DNA of 64,000 bases, taken from Blumeriella jaapii (taxonomy: Eukaryota > Ascomycota > Leotiomycetes > Helotiales > Drepanopezizaceae). Position numbers and translations under genes: made by a program. The stretch lies in contig VWND01000078.1 of the NCBI GenBank assembly GCA_009599575.1, forward strand, positions 186,001-250,000. Reading direction: 5' to 3'. The notes beneath the pieces were generated by a model. It ran no database searches, was not told the DNA's origin, and saw only the letters and a program-made list of their open reading frames with translations. This document shows positions 10,806 to 21,792 of the stretch, piece by piece. Each line of letters begins with the position of its first letter. Position 1 is the first letter of the stretch.

Positions 10806-11205
10806 GGTGGGAGGTGGTGGTGGTGGTGGTGGTGGTGGGTGTTTGATGTTTGGTGGTGGGTGGTGGTGTTTTGGGGGTGGTGTTGGCTGGTGTTGGGGGG
10901 TTTGGTGCGGGTGCGGGTGGTGCTGGTGGTGCTGGTGGTGTGTTGTAGTGGTGATGCTGCCGCCTGGCCGCTCGACATTTGACGTTGGGGGGGCTGGGGG
11001 GCTGGGGGGGTTGGGGGCGTTGGGCGTTGGCCTTTGGGCTTTTGGGCCTTTGGGCTTCGGCTTTGGCTTTCGCTTTGGCTTTGGGCTTCGGCTTCGGGCT
11101 TTTGCGCTGTTGGGCTTTGCGGGCTCGCGGGCTCGGGGCTGCGGCGGGGGACGCGGCGAGGGACGCGGCGCCCGGCGCTCACACGGTCTCGCTGCACTCG
11201 CTGCG
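10806..11205. other. GC-rich upstream region with TGG and TTTGGGC repeats
   Basis: Upstream of the HMG-box start codon the sequence is low-complexity: a TGG run (10812-10840), GGTGTTGG words and TTTGGGCTT words (11030-11110). No supported gene. It is presumably promoter or leader of the HMG-box gene. Confidence 0.5.
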
Positions 11206-11281
11206 CTCTTTGCGCTCTTTGCGCTCTTTGCGCTCTTTGCGCTCTTTGCGCTCTTTGCGCTCTTTGCGCTCTTTGCGCTCT
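11206..11281. repeat. 9-bp GCGCTCTTT minisatellite
   Basis: About nine near-perfect tandem copies of GCGCTCTTT are followed by a polypyrimidine TCTCTAC-rich stretch to about 11575. Confidence 0.85.
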
Positions 11282-12617
11282 ACATGCTGTAGCTCGTGCC
11301 TTCGATTGCGAATCCATCTTTTTCGATCTCTCTTTCGGGGCTTCTTACTGGGCTTCTCTCTGTACTTCGCTCTCTACTTCGCTCTCTACGCTCTCTCCTC
11401 TCTCGACTTCTCTCTACTCCTCTCTCTACCTCTCTCTCTACCTCTCTCTCTACCTCTTTCTACCTCTCTCTACTTTTTTCTGCTTCTCTCTCTACTGTAC
11501 TTCTCTTTCTACTCCTCTCTATTTCTCTGTACCTTTGTCTACCTCTCTCTACTCCTCTCTACTCCTCCCTCCTCTCTCCTCTCATCCCCGCGACCAGGCC
11601 TGCGCCGCTCTCGGCTCTCTGCAGCCCGTCCGCCGTGTACAGTACAGTACAGTACAGTACTGTCTGTACATCAGACACGCCTCCTTACTGTACTGTACTG
11701 TACGGTCCTGTAAGAACTCCACTCCAAACACCCGTGGTGCACTGAACTTCAAATAGCCTCCCCACCCCCTTTCCTCGCCGCGAGACAGTGTATACCGGAC
11801 CGGCCCCAAGGTCATTTATTCATTGCACCCCCCCCTCCAGACAGCCAAGGTACTGACTGTACTGTACTGTACATACAGTACAGAAATCGCGATGTCGCCA
11901 AGCGAGAGATGGATGGCCGCCACGCGAGATCTCACGCTCCGTGGGACAGATATCGCGGCCGACCCAAATCCCAATTCCACGCTCTTCCACGCCGCGCTTG
12001 GCCTCCAACGGGGGGGACTCCCCGGGGCGGCGTGCACCTCCCACCGCGTGTGCGTGAGGGCCACCGTCGTCGCGCACCGAGATCCCCAGCACAGCACCCG
12101 GCACCGCACCGGGCCCGAAACGCGGCCCCCACGCGCCGAAAAGGGGACGACGTTTGGCAGCGGGGATGATTCTAGCTGGCGGTGATCTATCGAGCTGCGT
12201 GACGTTGACTGCTTTCGAGCTGGGCGGTGATATTTCGAGCGGGCGGTACGGTACCAGACCACACTGGCACGTGTGTGCGCACCAGGACGGGCGTGGGGCC
12301 CGTTCTCATCCGACACACGATCCGGGCATGGACGCGCATCGGATACACACATCTTTTTATATCCTACTCTACCTCCAACCTCGACGCTTCTTCCCCATGC
12401 CTCTCCCGCGGCGTTCTCCTCCGTCCCGGGCTTTATAACCAGCTCCCGCCGGCCCGACGGACGCCTCCCTCCCTCCCTCCCCGACACATCGTCGCCTTTT
12501 CGGTCTGCACCTCTTTCCGCGAACCCATCGCTCGCACACCCAGCTCTCGCACACCCATCTCTCGCACACCCATCGCTCGCACACCCATCGCTCGTCTCCG
12601 ACCGCCACGCCGCCGCA
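11282..12617. other. Low-complexity and spacer DNA with TACTGTAC clusters
   Basis: 11340-11575 is CT-rich (CTCTCTAC words). TACAGTAC/TACTGTAC clusters lie at 11638-11661, 11690-11703 and 11855-11882. 11890-12520 is GC-rich spacer. At about 12529-12598 five copies of a 14-15 bp unit CTCGCACACCCATCG sit directly in the leader of the next gene. The long frames here show no recognisable protein. Confidence 0.5.
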
Positions 12618-12893
12618 ATGCAGTGCTCGACCATCGCGTTCGCCATCACCCTCGCGTGCATCTCATCGATCGTCACCGGCGGGCCGGCGCCGCACCACGA
12701 GTCATGCTACGATGTGAAACTAGATGGCGAGTGCGGGCAGGTCGGGTCCAACCTCCAATGTACCATCCCAGGGAACGCGTGTTCAGACATGACGTGGTGG
12801 CCGTACGAGAGCGACGACAACCTTTGGGGGTGTAACGAGAAGATTCTGGGATACCCTTGTACGTTCGAGGCCTCATGCTGCCCGCCCCATTGA
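12618..12893 (+). CDS. Small secreted cysteine-rich protein (91 aa)
   Basis: A single exon of 91 codons starts at an ATG preceded by GCCGCA. Residues 1 to about 20 form a typical secretory signal (polar start, then hydrophobic AFAITLACISSIV ending at TGG). The mature part has eight cysteines at positions 30, 39, 48, 55, 72, 81, 87 and 88, with a terminal CCPPH. That is consistent with four disulphides and an extracellular role such as an effector or defence-type peptide. I do not recognise the family. It lies between the HMG-box gene and het-c and shares their high GC content. A longer in-frame frame extends upstream from 12273 but covers the leader minisatellite, so the signal-peptide Met is preferred. 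Confidence 0.7.
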   Translation: MQCSTIAFAITLACISSIVTGGPAPHHESCYDVKLDGECGQVGSNLQCTIPGNACSDMTWWPYESDDNLWGCNEKILGYPCTFEASCCPPH

Positions 12894-13630
12894 AAGCCCA
12901 TCGCGGCGCGAGACGGGTGGTCCGCGGAAACCGGCACGGCTGTGGCCGGGGACGACGTGAACATGTGTCGAGCGAGGGTCGAGGGTCGAAGGTCGAGGCA
13001 TGGGAGGAGGCATGGGAGGAGGCGTTTCGACATTTGGCTTCTGCGGATGGCTGATGTAGATACAGATGTAGGATTAGACCAAACTCGGCTGCGTAGCCAG
13101 TCGGCGTTGTGCTGATATCACACGTATGAACGCGCGCGACGTGTGAAGAGAATTCCTGTGGTGCTGTGCTGTGCTGTGCTGTAAGTACAGTAAGAACTGT
13201 GTGTGTGTATGTACTGTGCCGTCGCGTGCGGGAGACGGGGCGTGATGGAATCTCGCCGCGAAAACACGTGCGTGGCGTCGACGTCGGCGCTAAGTACTGT
13301 AGCGGCGGCGGGGCTTTTCCCTTTCCACCATCTTTTTGATCAACACCATCACCACGGCGGGGGATGCCACAACACCACCACCAACAACACCACCGCAGAG
13401 GAGGATACCAACAACACACACCGACAACACCATACCACCACACCAAGCCCACCGCACCATCGCCATCACAGCGGAGGACATAATAACACCAACAAAACTA
13501 CACCGTCAACACCACCACCACACTTCACCACCACACCACACCCAACACCACACCACACCAACACCACAGCAGAGGACACCACCACCACCACCACACCACA
13601 CCACCACACCACCCCACCCCATCCCAAAAC
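12894..13630. repeat. Spacer with ACC/CACCACA-rich het-c leader
   Basis: After a TGCTGTGC run and a TAAGTACAGTAAG motif near 13165-13195, the 300 bp before het-c (13330-13620) are made of CACCACAC and ACACCACC words. This is probably the het-c 5' untranslated leader. No separate gene is supported. Confidence 0.5.
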
Positions 13631-16600
13631 ATGCCGTCCTCCGGCCCGACGGCCGGCCTGCTTGCCCTCGCCCTGCTGCTGCTCCTCGCCAGACCAGCCC
13701 GTGCCTTTGGCTCCGGCAACATCGCGTCCGTGGCCAAGATCGAGGGGTCGAATTGTACGTGCCGCTCCCCCGCGGGTGCGCGACGACGCGCGCGTCTCGG
13801 CTAACCAGAACCCCACCCCCCCCCCCGCAGGGCGCCATGGCGATATCGAAGACACCCTCCTCACCCTGCTCATGTCGCGCGCCGCGGGCGGCCAGCCCTT
13901 CGACAAGATGTCGGTCGCGCGCGTCTACTTTGGCAACTGGCTGCGGGATTACTGTGAGTGCGGGCCGCGCGCGACCCCCGATGGCGTCCGGAGCCCGCTG
14001 ACACGCCGCCAGCCCAGGCCATCGACGTCGGCACGCTCAAGTACGTGTCGGCCGAGGCCATCCGCATCCTCCTCTGGGTCCTGAGCTTCATGACCTTCGG
14101 CTTCGGCACCCGGGAGTTCGAGGTGACGGCCGACCGGCTCGGCTGTTACCGCCCCGAAGACCACATCGACAACCCCAAAGACTACGCCGACAACATCGAC
14201 GCCACGCAATACGATCCCCGCCTCCGGGGCCCCGTCGACGAGCGGCGCGAGCTGGCCGTCGATCCGCACACCGGCCTGAAGAACTACATCGCCAACGAGC
14301 GGGCCGGCATCGTGACCTCGGCCCGGCACGTCCGCCGACTCCTGGGCGAGTGCATCCGGCGCGGCCGCGCCCACGCCCGCAGCCGGGACCCGGCCGAGCT
14401 GCACGAGTGCCTGCGTCTCCTCGGCACCGGCCTCCACTGCTTGGAAGACTACTCGGCGCACAGCAACTACGTCGAGCTCGCGCTCATCGAGATGGGCGAG
14501 CCGGGCATCTTCCCCCACGTCGGCCGCCGCACCAAGATGCCGCTCCCGGGCGCGCGGGCGACGTGTACCCCATCGTGACGGGGACCTTTGGCGGCGTGGA
14601 TTTCCTCCACTCGGTCATGGGCGGCGTCGAGGACAAGGTCGCTCAGAGCGAGATTCAGGAGCTCGAGGGCGCGATGCAGCAGCGGGCCCACGCCGATACC
14701 AGTCTGCTCCAGGATCTGCTCGACAAGATCCCCCCGGGCTTCTTTGGTGGCCGGGACGAAGCGGGAAAGGCAGATGACCTCCGGACGAACGCGACGGCGG
14801 CGCAGGTGAACCAGGTATGCCGCCGCGCATCGATGGCGGCCCCCTCCCCCGCCGCCCGCGCTGGATCCTCGGTGCTGACGGTCCCCACAGGTCCGGGTCT
14901 CGCCCCGCGAGCCCGAAGAGTTCACGATCCAGATGCAAGCGATTGCCCAGGATATCAAGCCCATCATGCAATGGCACGACGAGATCATGGGGTCCATCAC
15001 CGCGGCCGTGGAGAAGATCCCCGTCCTCCCGGAGCTCATCGAGCAGCTCGAGGCCCAGGTCAACGTCTTCGTGTTCGCGCTCATCGCCCCCTTCGTGCTG
15101 CCCATCATCAACCAGATCAAGAACGAGCTCAACACGGGCTCGTCCGAGGTCATTCAAAGCAGCAAGGACAAGCAGTTCGTCGTCTTTGACGACGACGACT
15201 CGACGGACCCCACGCATTCCATGCTCTCCAAAGACCACTTCTCCAATGTGAGCCCCGCCGCACCCACGTCGTGGCCCGCGTCGACTAACCGTCTAGCTCC
15301 TCAACGAACCGGCCGGCAAGATCGCCTCCCAGATCCTGAAATGGGCCGTGCCGCAAATCATCGCGTGCGTGGACGACGAGCGCGCGGACGTCGACCGGAC
15401 CCTCGACCGCATCATCTCCGGCGTCTTCCACCACCCCGGCGCAACGCGACCTGGGCTCGGACGGCGCCTCCGATGGTCGCCGCCTCATGTTCCAGGTCGT
15501 CGAGGACTGGTGGCGGTCCCAGGGGGAACGAGGCCAAGCCGCGATGCGCGAGAAGCTGAGCCGTCGCGGCGTGCAGAACGGGGACAATCACAAGCCGGGC
15601 GTCGAGGATACCGGCCACGGATGCTGCACGCCTCTCGGCATGGCCACGGCGTCGGGGGGAGGCAAGGGGGGACAGAACGCGCTGGCCGGTCGCTGGATGA
15701 GCGGTCTCCAGGCGGCGCTGGGCGGCCACGCACCTGCGGCGGCGGGGCTTGGGAGCGCCTCTGGTGGTCACGACCACGACTTCAACCAAGGCATCGGTTC
15801 CTTCGCTTCCGAAGCCGCTGGCGGGGGCGCGCTGGGAGGTCTGGTGGGTGCTCTCGCCGGCGGCGTCGGAGGCTCGCTCTTGAGCGGCGCATTCGGGGGC
15901 CGGGACGGTGACGAGAGGCCCGAGACCACCACGCACTCGCAGCAGGGGTACCGCCCGTCGGGGGAGCACCAGCAAACGACGACCGAGTACGGCCGCGCGG
16001 GCGACCATTACGCGCAAGCCGAGTACACGCAGACGCAACGTCCCGACGGGGGCCGCCAGACCGAGTATCATCGCTACGAGCAGAATGAGCCAGGCCGTGG
16101 GAGCAGGCTGGAGCAACGCCGAGAGGAGGGACCGGGTTACGGCCGTGGGTCTGAGCAAACGCGACGTGAGGAGTACAGGGTTCCGGGTGGGTTGGGGGGC
16201 GCGGGTTACCAGGAGCCTTCGAGACCGGGGTATGGGGGTGATGCTCGGGGTGGGTACGGGGAGGCCCCGCGACAGGAGTACGGCGGCGGCGGACGAAGTG
16301 ACGACGAGCCCGCACGGCACGAGTACGGAGGCGGCGGACGGAACTATGGCGAGCCCGCACGACACGCGTACGGAGGCGGCGGACAAGGGTACGGCGAGCC
16401 TCGCCAGGAATTCGGCGGTGGCGGCTACGGCGAGCCTCCGCGTCAACAGTACGGGGGCAATCGCGGCTTCGACGAGCCTCGTCAGGAATTCGGCGGTGGC
16501 GGCTACGGCCCTGCCCGTCAGGAACACGGCGCGGACCGCAGCGACGGGTACGCGCAGGCCAGCCAAGGGTACGGGCAGCAGCCGGAGCGTCGGGAGCGCC

Positions 16601-16842
16601 GCGGCTCTTCCTCGCGCAACGAGGGTCGCAAGAAGCACGGGCACAAGAAGTCGCGGAGTCGGTCGACGGAGCGCCGGTCCAAGCAGAAGAGCGATGACGA
16701 GGACAGCGACGAGGAGAAGAAATCCCGAAGAAGGAGGAAGAGCAAGTCGAAGGATAGTGACAGTGATAGTGATAGGGGGGAGAAGCACAGACGGAGGAGG
16801 AGCAAGTCCCGGGATAGCGATAAGGAGCGGAGACGGTGGTAG
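13631..16842 (+). CDS. het-c: HET-C heterokaryon-incompatibility family protein, two apparent frameshifts
   Basis: Exons 13631-13754, 13831-13953, 14013-14814, 14891-15247 and 15297-16842 are joined by canonical GT/AG introns of 49-76 bp. The product is about 983 aa, close to the roughly 970 aa I recall for Neurospora HET-C. It starts with a signal peptide, then shows the conserved core (FGNWLRDYSQAIDVG, LSFMTFGFGTREFEVT, LHCLEDYSAHSNYVELALIE, PIVTGTFGGVDFLHSVMG, KWAVPQIIACVDDERADVDR). Next comes a Gly/Tyr-rich repeat region (EFGGGGYGEP units, about 16200-16530) and an RS/KR-rich tail. HET-C is a glycine-rich, plasma-membrane-associated protein that governs vegetative incompatibility in Neurospora. 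Frame is lost twice: one base missing near 14548-14560 (after MPLPGAR) and one extra near 15436-15445 (after VFHHP). With both corrected, all exon phases close. It is either a pseudogene or carries two sequencing errors. Confidence 0.88.
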
Positions 16843-17290
16843 ATTTTTTTATTGCTTTACTCTTGAGTAGAGGGTAGAAAAGAGAATGAAGGAAGGTAGG
16901 GGTGGAAGTAAGCGAGGGAGGGGGCGCTTGCTTTTCTACGTGGTGGATTTTCTCTAGATCGTTGAGATTGGATTTCGTTTCAGGCTTTTAAAAACGGGTT
17001 TTTTTCTGCTTTGTTTTTTCTTTTCCCTGTTAATTAGAAATGTGAAGATGACAGAAGGAAGAGATAAAATCGAGAGGAAGAGTGAAGGAGAGAAGGGAGA
17101 AAAAAAAGAGAAAGAGAATATCTACTTACCTAGGTAGGTATCTATCTATTTTCATTTCTCTAATGCCTTGTCACTCTCTCACTATACCTACAGTACAGTA
17201 CTGTACCTCCATTACAGTGCTATAATACTTACTGTGTGTACTGTACTGTACCACCCCTCTTTTTCGCGAGTATGCAATTATGCAACACTG
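16843..17290. other. het-c downstream region with TACTGTAC motifs
   Basis: AT-richer spacer containing CTACAGTACAGTACTGTAC near 17188-17205 and GTACTGTACTGTACC near 17237-17251. No gene is seen. Composition begins to fall from GC-rich here. Confidence 0.5.
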
Positions 17291-17294
17291 TTAG

Positions 17295-17418
17295 TTCCCT
17301 CTCCCTCTCCCTCTCCCTCTCCCTCTCCCTTTCCCTCCCAAAACAGACAGGCATCTCAATCTCAATCCAGCACGTGTGGTTTACCCCGTTCCCCGTTACC
17401 CCCCCCCCCCCCCCCCCG

Positions 17419-17455
<37 letters not shown>

Positions 17456-18010
17456 GAAGAAAAAAAGAAGAAAAAAAAAAAAAAAAGAGAGAGAAGAAAG
17501 AGAAGAGAAAGAGAAGAAAAGAGAAGAAAGAGAAGAAAGAGAAGAAAGAGAAGAAAGAGAAGAAAGAGAGAAAAGAGAAGAAAAGAGAAGAAGAAGAAGA
17601 GAAATGAAAAACGACCACGCGCTTTGGGCACAGCACGGCACAGTCTGGCGGAAGAGGGAAGAGGGAAGAGGGAAGAGGGAAGAGGGAAGAGGGAAGAGGG
17701 AAGAGGGAAGAGGGAAGAGGGAAGAGGGAAGAGGGGAAGAGGGAAGAGGGAAGAGGGAAGAGGGAAGAGGGAAGAGGGAAGAGGGAAGAGGGAAGAGGAA
17801 GAGAAGACGGAAGACGGAAGCGGCGCAGAGTCAGAGTCAATGTCAGGGTCAGGGTCAAGTTCGAGTTCGACTCCGGGTCAGCGGCAAGTGAAGTGAAGCA
17901 TAGCACAGCGAAGGGAAGCATAGCGAAGCATAGCATAGCACAGCATAGCACAGGGAAGCGAAGCACAGCACAGCACAGCACAGCACAGCACAGCACAGCG
18001 AAAGAAGAAG
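17295..18010. repeat. Homopolymer and microsatellite cluster
   Basis: In order: CCCTCT hexamer run (17299-17335), a nearly pure C tract (about 17400-17453, one G), A/G-rich GAAGAAA repeats (17455-17600), a GGGAAGA heptamer array (about 17650-17800), GTCAGG words (17830-17870), and AGCACAGC/AGCATAGC repeats (17896-18000). The C tract is the longest homopolymer in the window and a weak point for assembly. Confidence 0.85.
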
Positions 18011-18326
18011 GTCCCGCGCAAAAGAGGGTGTCATTTCATAGAGAAGAAGAGAAACAAACGCAAAAAATGTTGTCTGGGATGGAAGAGAACAACATCGAGA
18101 TAAATACAAATTCGGGTTCTGTGCGGGCCGGCCCCTGGGTATCTGGAGTTTGTGCACCTGGCGCAAAAGGGATGCTTCCACGGCTCACAGAGCGCCTGGC
18201 CTGCGGGAGAAAAGGTACAATCGCACTTCCCCCTTCCCACGTCCACGTCCCACGTCCCACTCCCATCTCGCACTTCGTTCATTCACTCATAGATTGAGCG
18301 GAGCATTCGCGGTGGTTATGCCTCTT

Positions 18327-19632
18327 CTACAAGCGGCGGGTGGAGCGGGACTGGTGCTTCTTCCAGTCCTGCTCGTCATCCTCATCCGCAGTATTGTCAT
18401 CGTCATCCGAAGTGTCGTCGTCCGAAGTGTCGTCATCCGAAGCGTCATCCGAATTGTCTTCATCCTCATCCTCGCACAAAGTGTTGTCATCGGAGGAGTG
18501 ATCGTCTTCAGGGGGGCCGGGGTTGACGACCCCGTCGTTCTTGTGGTCTTTCAGGTCAGAATCTTCGTCGTTGTGTCTCTTCTTCAAGCCGCCGGTCGAG
18601 CGGGAGTGGTGTTTCTTCCCTTCCTTCTTGTTGTCTCCAGCCGAAGTGCTGTCATCGTAGGGGTAACCGCCAGCAGAAGGGCTGGGGTTGACGATCCCGT
18701 CGCTCTTGTGGCCTTTCAGGGACTCATCGTCGTTGTTCGTGGGATAGTTGATTCCGTTAGTAAGGGTACTGAAGTCAATGGGCCCATCGTTCTTGTGGCC
18801 GTCGTTATTTCTCTTCAAGCCGCCGGTCGAGCGGGAGTCGTGTTTCTTCCCTTTCTGCTTGTTGTCTCCAGCCGAAGTGCTGTCATCGTAGGGGTAACCG
18901 CCAGCAGAAGGGCTGGGGTTGACGATCCCGTCGCTCTTGTGGCCTTTCAGGGACTCATCGTCGTTGTTCGTGGGATAGTTGATTCCGTTAGTAAGGGTAC
19001 TGAAGTCAATGGGCCCATCGTTCTTGTGGCCGTCGTTATTTCTCTTCAAGCCGCCGGTCGAGCGGGAGCCGTGTTTCTTCCCTTCCTTCTTGTTATCTCC
19101 AGCCGAAGTGCTGTCCTCGTAAGGGTATCCGCCAGCAGAAGGGCCGGGGTTGACGGTCCCGTCGTTCTTTTGACCTTTGGTGTTGTCATCGCCATCCATG
19201 GGAAATCCGCCACCGTTACCAAGGGTGCCGTCATCAAGGGTACCGGGCTGGGGGAGGATGAATTTATCTTCCTTACCACCCCAGGGGAGGCCTTCAAATG
19301 AGCTGGACCCGGGGACGGAGGGTGTTTCTTTGTCACCACCCGACGGGAGGCCGTCTAGTGGGAGGCCTTCGAGAGGGTTCCCGGTGGAATCGCCAGCATG
19401 GGAGACGGGGTTAAGGATGCCGTCATTCTTAGAGCCATCCAAAGGAGGGGCATTCATAGCATATCCGTCACCGCGAGCGACGGTTCTGGCATTGGCAGAA
19501 TCGACGGGCAGCTGAAGGGGGTGTTAGTAAGCCCTTGAAGTGTTGGAAGGAAAACGGGAGAGGCCTTACAGGCGAGGAATGGATGAGGGGAGCCGTGAGG
19601 CAGAGGAAGAGGGTTGGGAGTTGGAAACGCAT
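18327..19632 (-). CDS. Secreted 77-aa tandem-repeat protein with Kex2-like sites
   Basis: Two exons, 19632-19570 and 19511-18327, joined phase 0 by a 58-bp intron with CTAAC branch site. The product is 414-415 aa. Exon 1 encodes a signal peptide (hydrophobic LPTLFLCLTAPLI). The mature chain is hydrophilic and repetitive. A 231-bp unit (77 aa) occurs in about 2.5-3 copies between about 18560 and 19130, with the middle copies almost identical at DNA level. Each repeat carries SAGGYPYDDSTSAG, KKHxSRSTGGLKR, and the two full ones also NGINYPTNNDDES. The basic pairs (LKR, LKR, LKKR, STRRL) recur once per repeat and look like Kex2 cleavage sites. The C-terminal tail is an Asp/Ser/Thr acidic run. 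No known domain is recognised. It could be a cell-wall or secreted repeat protein, or a Kex2-processed repeat precursor. Confidence 0.7.
18560..19130 (-). repeat. 231-bp coding tandem repeat
   Basis: The phrase TTGTCTCCAGCCGAAGTGCT recurs at about 18631, 18862 and, with one change, 19093, exactly 231 bp apart. Long stretches between copies 1 and 2 are identical, which suggests recent duplication or homogenisation. The period is a multiple of three, so frame is kept. Confidence 0.9.
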
Positions 19633-20434
19633 CTTGGTCGAATTGATGGGTGGGAAATGAGTGTATTGAGGTGAGACTTGTGGGTAACGAGTGTATTGAG
19701 GTGAGACTTGTTGGTGTATGTCGGAACTGAGTACTGATGGCGATGTGGTTTGGAGCTCAAGATGCAAAGGCGAAGGAAGAAGTTATATAGACGACGTGAA
19801 ATTCGAGACTCGGGCCTCCACAACCGAGCGATGATATTGTTCAAGGCTCAGACATTCAAATTAGAGAGCGGCAAATTGTGTCGAGGACTGAAGCTGCATC
19901 GTACTCAACTCTGACACCCGGCCAGACAGCTAAGCTCGCGAATGGCTGCTTCTTCGACCAAGCATCACCGATGGCAACAGCATCGGACGTCTAGAAGAAA
20001 TTGTGTGATCTCACCAAAGCTTATCAAGATCAAGTCTGTTTCGACTGCGGAGATCAAATTGCGACACCAGGATCAAAGCTTGTGATGGGGTTCGAGAATA
20101 AGCTTAGAGCTCGAATGGACGAGTCCGAGGGCAAAGAGAAGCATGAAGCTTTGATCTCCATCTAGGAAGAAGCTTAGTCCAGGGCTCTGTCAACCGCCAT
20201 GGAAGTTATCCAACTCCTGTTTTACTTGGTGCCACGACAGAGGTCCCGGAAAACAGTCGCGAGGCTGCAATGAGATATTTGCATGTTCATGCGTGTTTTG
20301 TGATGGCGAAGACCGAAGATTGCCGTCCAAATCGTTCTGCGACGACCGTCCTTGGCGAAACGATCCAAGCACGTGTCTGAACCTTCTTTTCCCAAGCACT
20401 TCCAGCCATCACCGCTCGAGCCTCGTCATGTTAG
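19633..20434. other. Intergenic region between the repeat protein and npr2
   Basis: 19633-19760 contains a duplicated CGAGTGTATTGAGGTGAGACTTG-like phrase (about 19658 and 19690) in the presumed promoter of the repeat protein. The rest shows no supported gene. It would include the npr2 3' end. Confidence 0.45.
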
Positions 20435-21792
20435 TTATCGATAGATTGTATCAATTTCCTCAAATTTGCGGAATTGCTCCTTAATTTTCGCTTCACCCCA
20501 ACCATTCTCTGTCGTGATCTGATCGAAGCAATGGCACCCGTTCAAGTACTTCCGCGTCAAATCTGCGCCCACCACTTTGTTCCTCCCCGTAGCCAGAGAC
20601 TTCAGATATTCCGGCGACACAGCATACTTGTGGACGCGATACACAAGGCCTTTGATAATACCGAACTGAATGAAGCGCCGCACGTCGACGAAATTGAGAA
20701 CGGGGAAGCCTTGGTCAAGATGCAGCTTCAGCCATTCCTTTAACGTGCGGGACGTACAGAGCGAGGTGTAAAGCCTACATAGGTAGAAGTTTGGAAGGCG
20801 TGGGCCATTGATGTACACGTAGTTCGCGCACTCATCCTGCAAGCCATCTCGATCCGCCACGAAATCGTTTACCTCGGGCGTCGGCGCATAGATATTGCCA
20901 AAGAGGAAGAGATCCAGCATGAGGATTGAGTCATAGTACAATAGGTGTTGGAGGGCAATTTTTGCGAGGTCGAGAGCGACGTCTGCGTCATGGGCGATGC
21001 GACGCACATCTTTGATGCCGTCAATGTGCTTAATTACTTTCTTCATGGTCAGATCCCACGTGTCGTCCATAATCTCAGAATACTTCACGGTAGAGATAGG
21101 GACGTGCCAGGATTTGACGGAGGGTGGGTGTTTGTGAGCAGGGAAGAGCTTCATGTTGATGGTGTTTGCATCGTCTGAGATCACGGGTCAGCAGTTTCAA
21201 GTTTGAGGATGAGGAACGGGTGAACCCACCGACAGGTATCATGCACTCATTGTAATTATTCAAATCCTCCTTGATAATCTCGATCAAGGCCGCGATGGAT
21301 CTCCTTCCCTGCGCATTCGCACCAATGACACCCTCCTGGCTCAAGTACTCGTTCTGGATCTCCATCTCGGTAAAGGTCGTCGCCAGCCTGCGGACCACCG
21401 CTTCATAAGGGGTCTGGTCGATCTCGACGCCGATGACAATGCAGAAATTGAACATGAATTCATTGCGTGCGTACTTCTCGTCTTTGATGCAGACCGGGTG
21501 ACCGAGAACGCGGTATTTGTTGTCCGGGCAGCAGATCGTGACGAAGCGGTTGCAGAAGGCTTGACGGGGGATGATATACTCGGTGAGAACATCGAAATCG
21601 AAGAGTCGAGGCTTGTCGACGTCGCGCTCAGCGACGATACAGCCCGGGGGGCTTTGGTGGACGACTTTGGTACCTGATATATGATGTTCATATCAATAGG
21701 TCCGTCAGTCTGCGTGTGCAGTCCGAGAGTCGTGCCACATAGGACCTACCTTTTTCCGAGAGAAATCGCGCAAAGAAAATGCCCTGAATCAT
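20435..21792 (-). CDS. npr2: Npr2, GATOR1/SEACIT subunit
   Basis: Exons 21792-21750, 21673-21230 and 21174-20435 give 408 aa with GT/AG introns of 55-76 bp. The start MIQGIFFARFLSEKG followed by TKVVHQSPPGCI is the typical N-terminus of Npr2/NPRL2. Middle landmarks are NEFMFNFCIVIGVE, YEAVVRRLATTFTEMEIQ, and QFGIIKGLVYRVHKYAVSPEY near the end, closing with YLNGCHCFDQI. The order and length match the family, so the gene looks complete. Npr2 pairs with Npr3 and Iml1 to form a GTPase-activating complex on the vacuole that restrains TORC1 when nitrogen or amino acids run short. It is divergent from the methyltransferase gene, with 556 bp between start codons. Confidence 0.9.

Noticed and set aside
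9252..11292. Long Gly/Val/Arg-rich frames on the + strand
   Set aside because: They are shadows of the HMG-box gene and its repeat-filled intron in very GC-rich DNA, where stop codons are rare.
15412..16788. 458-codon frame opposite het-c
   Set aside because: It is the antisense shadow of the GC-rich, Gly-rich het-c exon. Codon pattern and homology favour the + strand.
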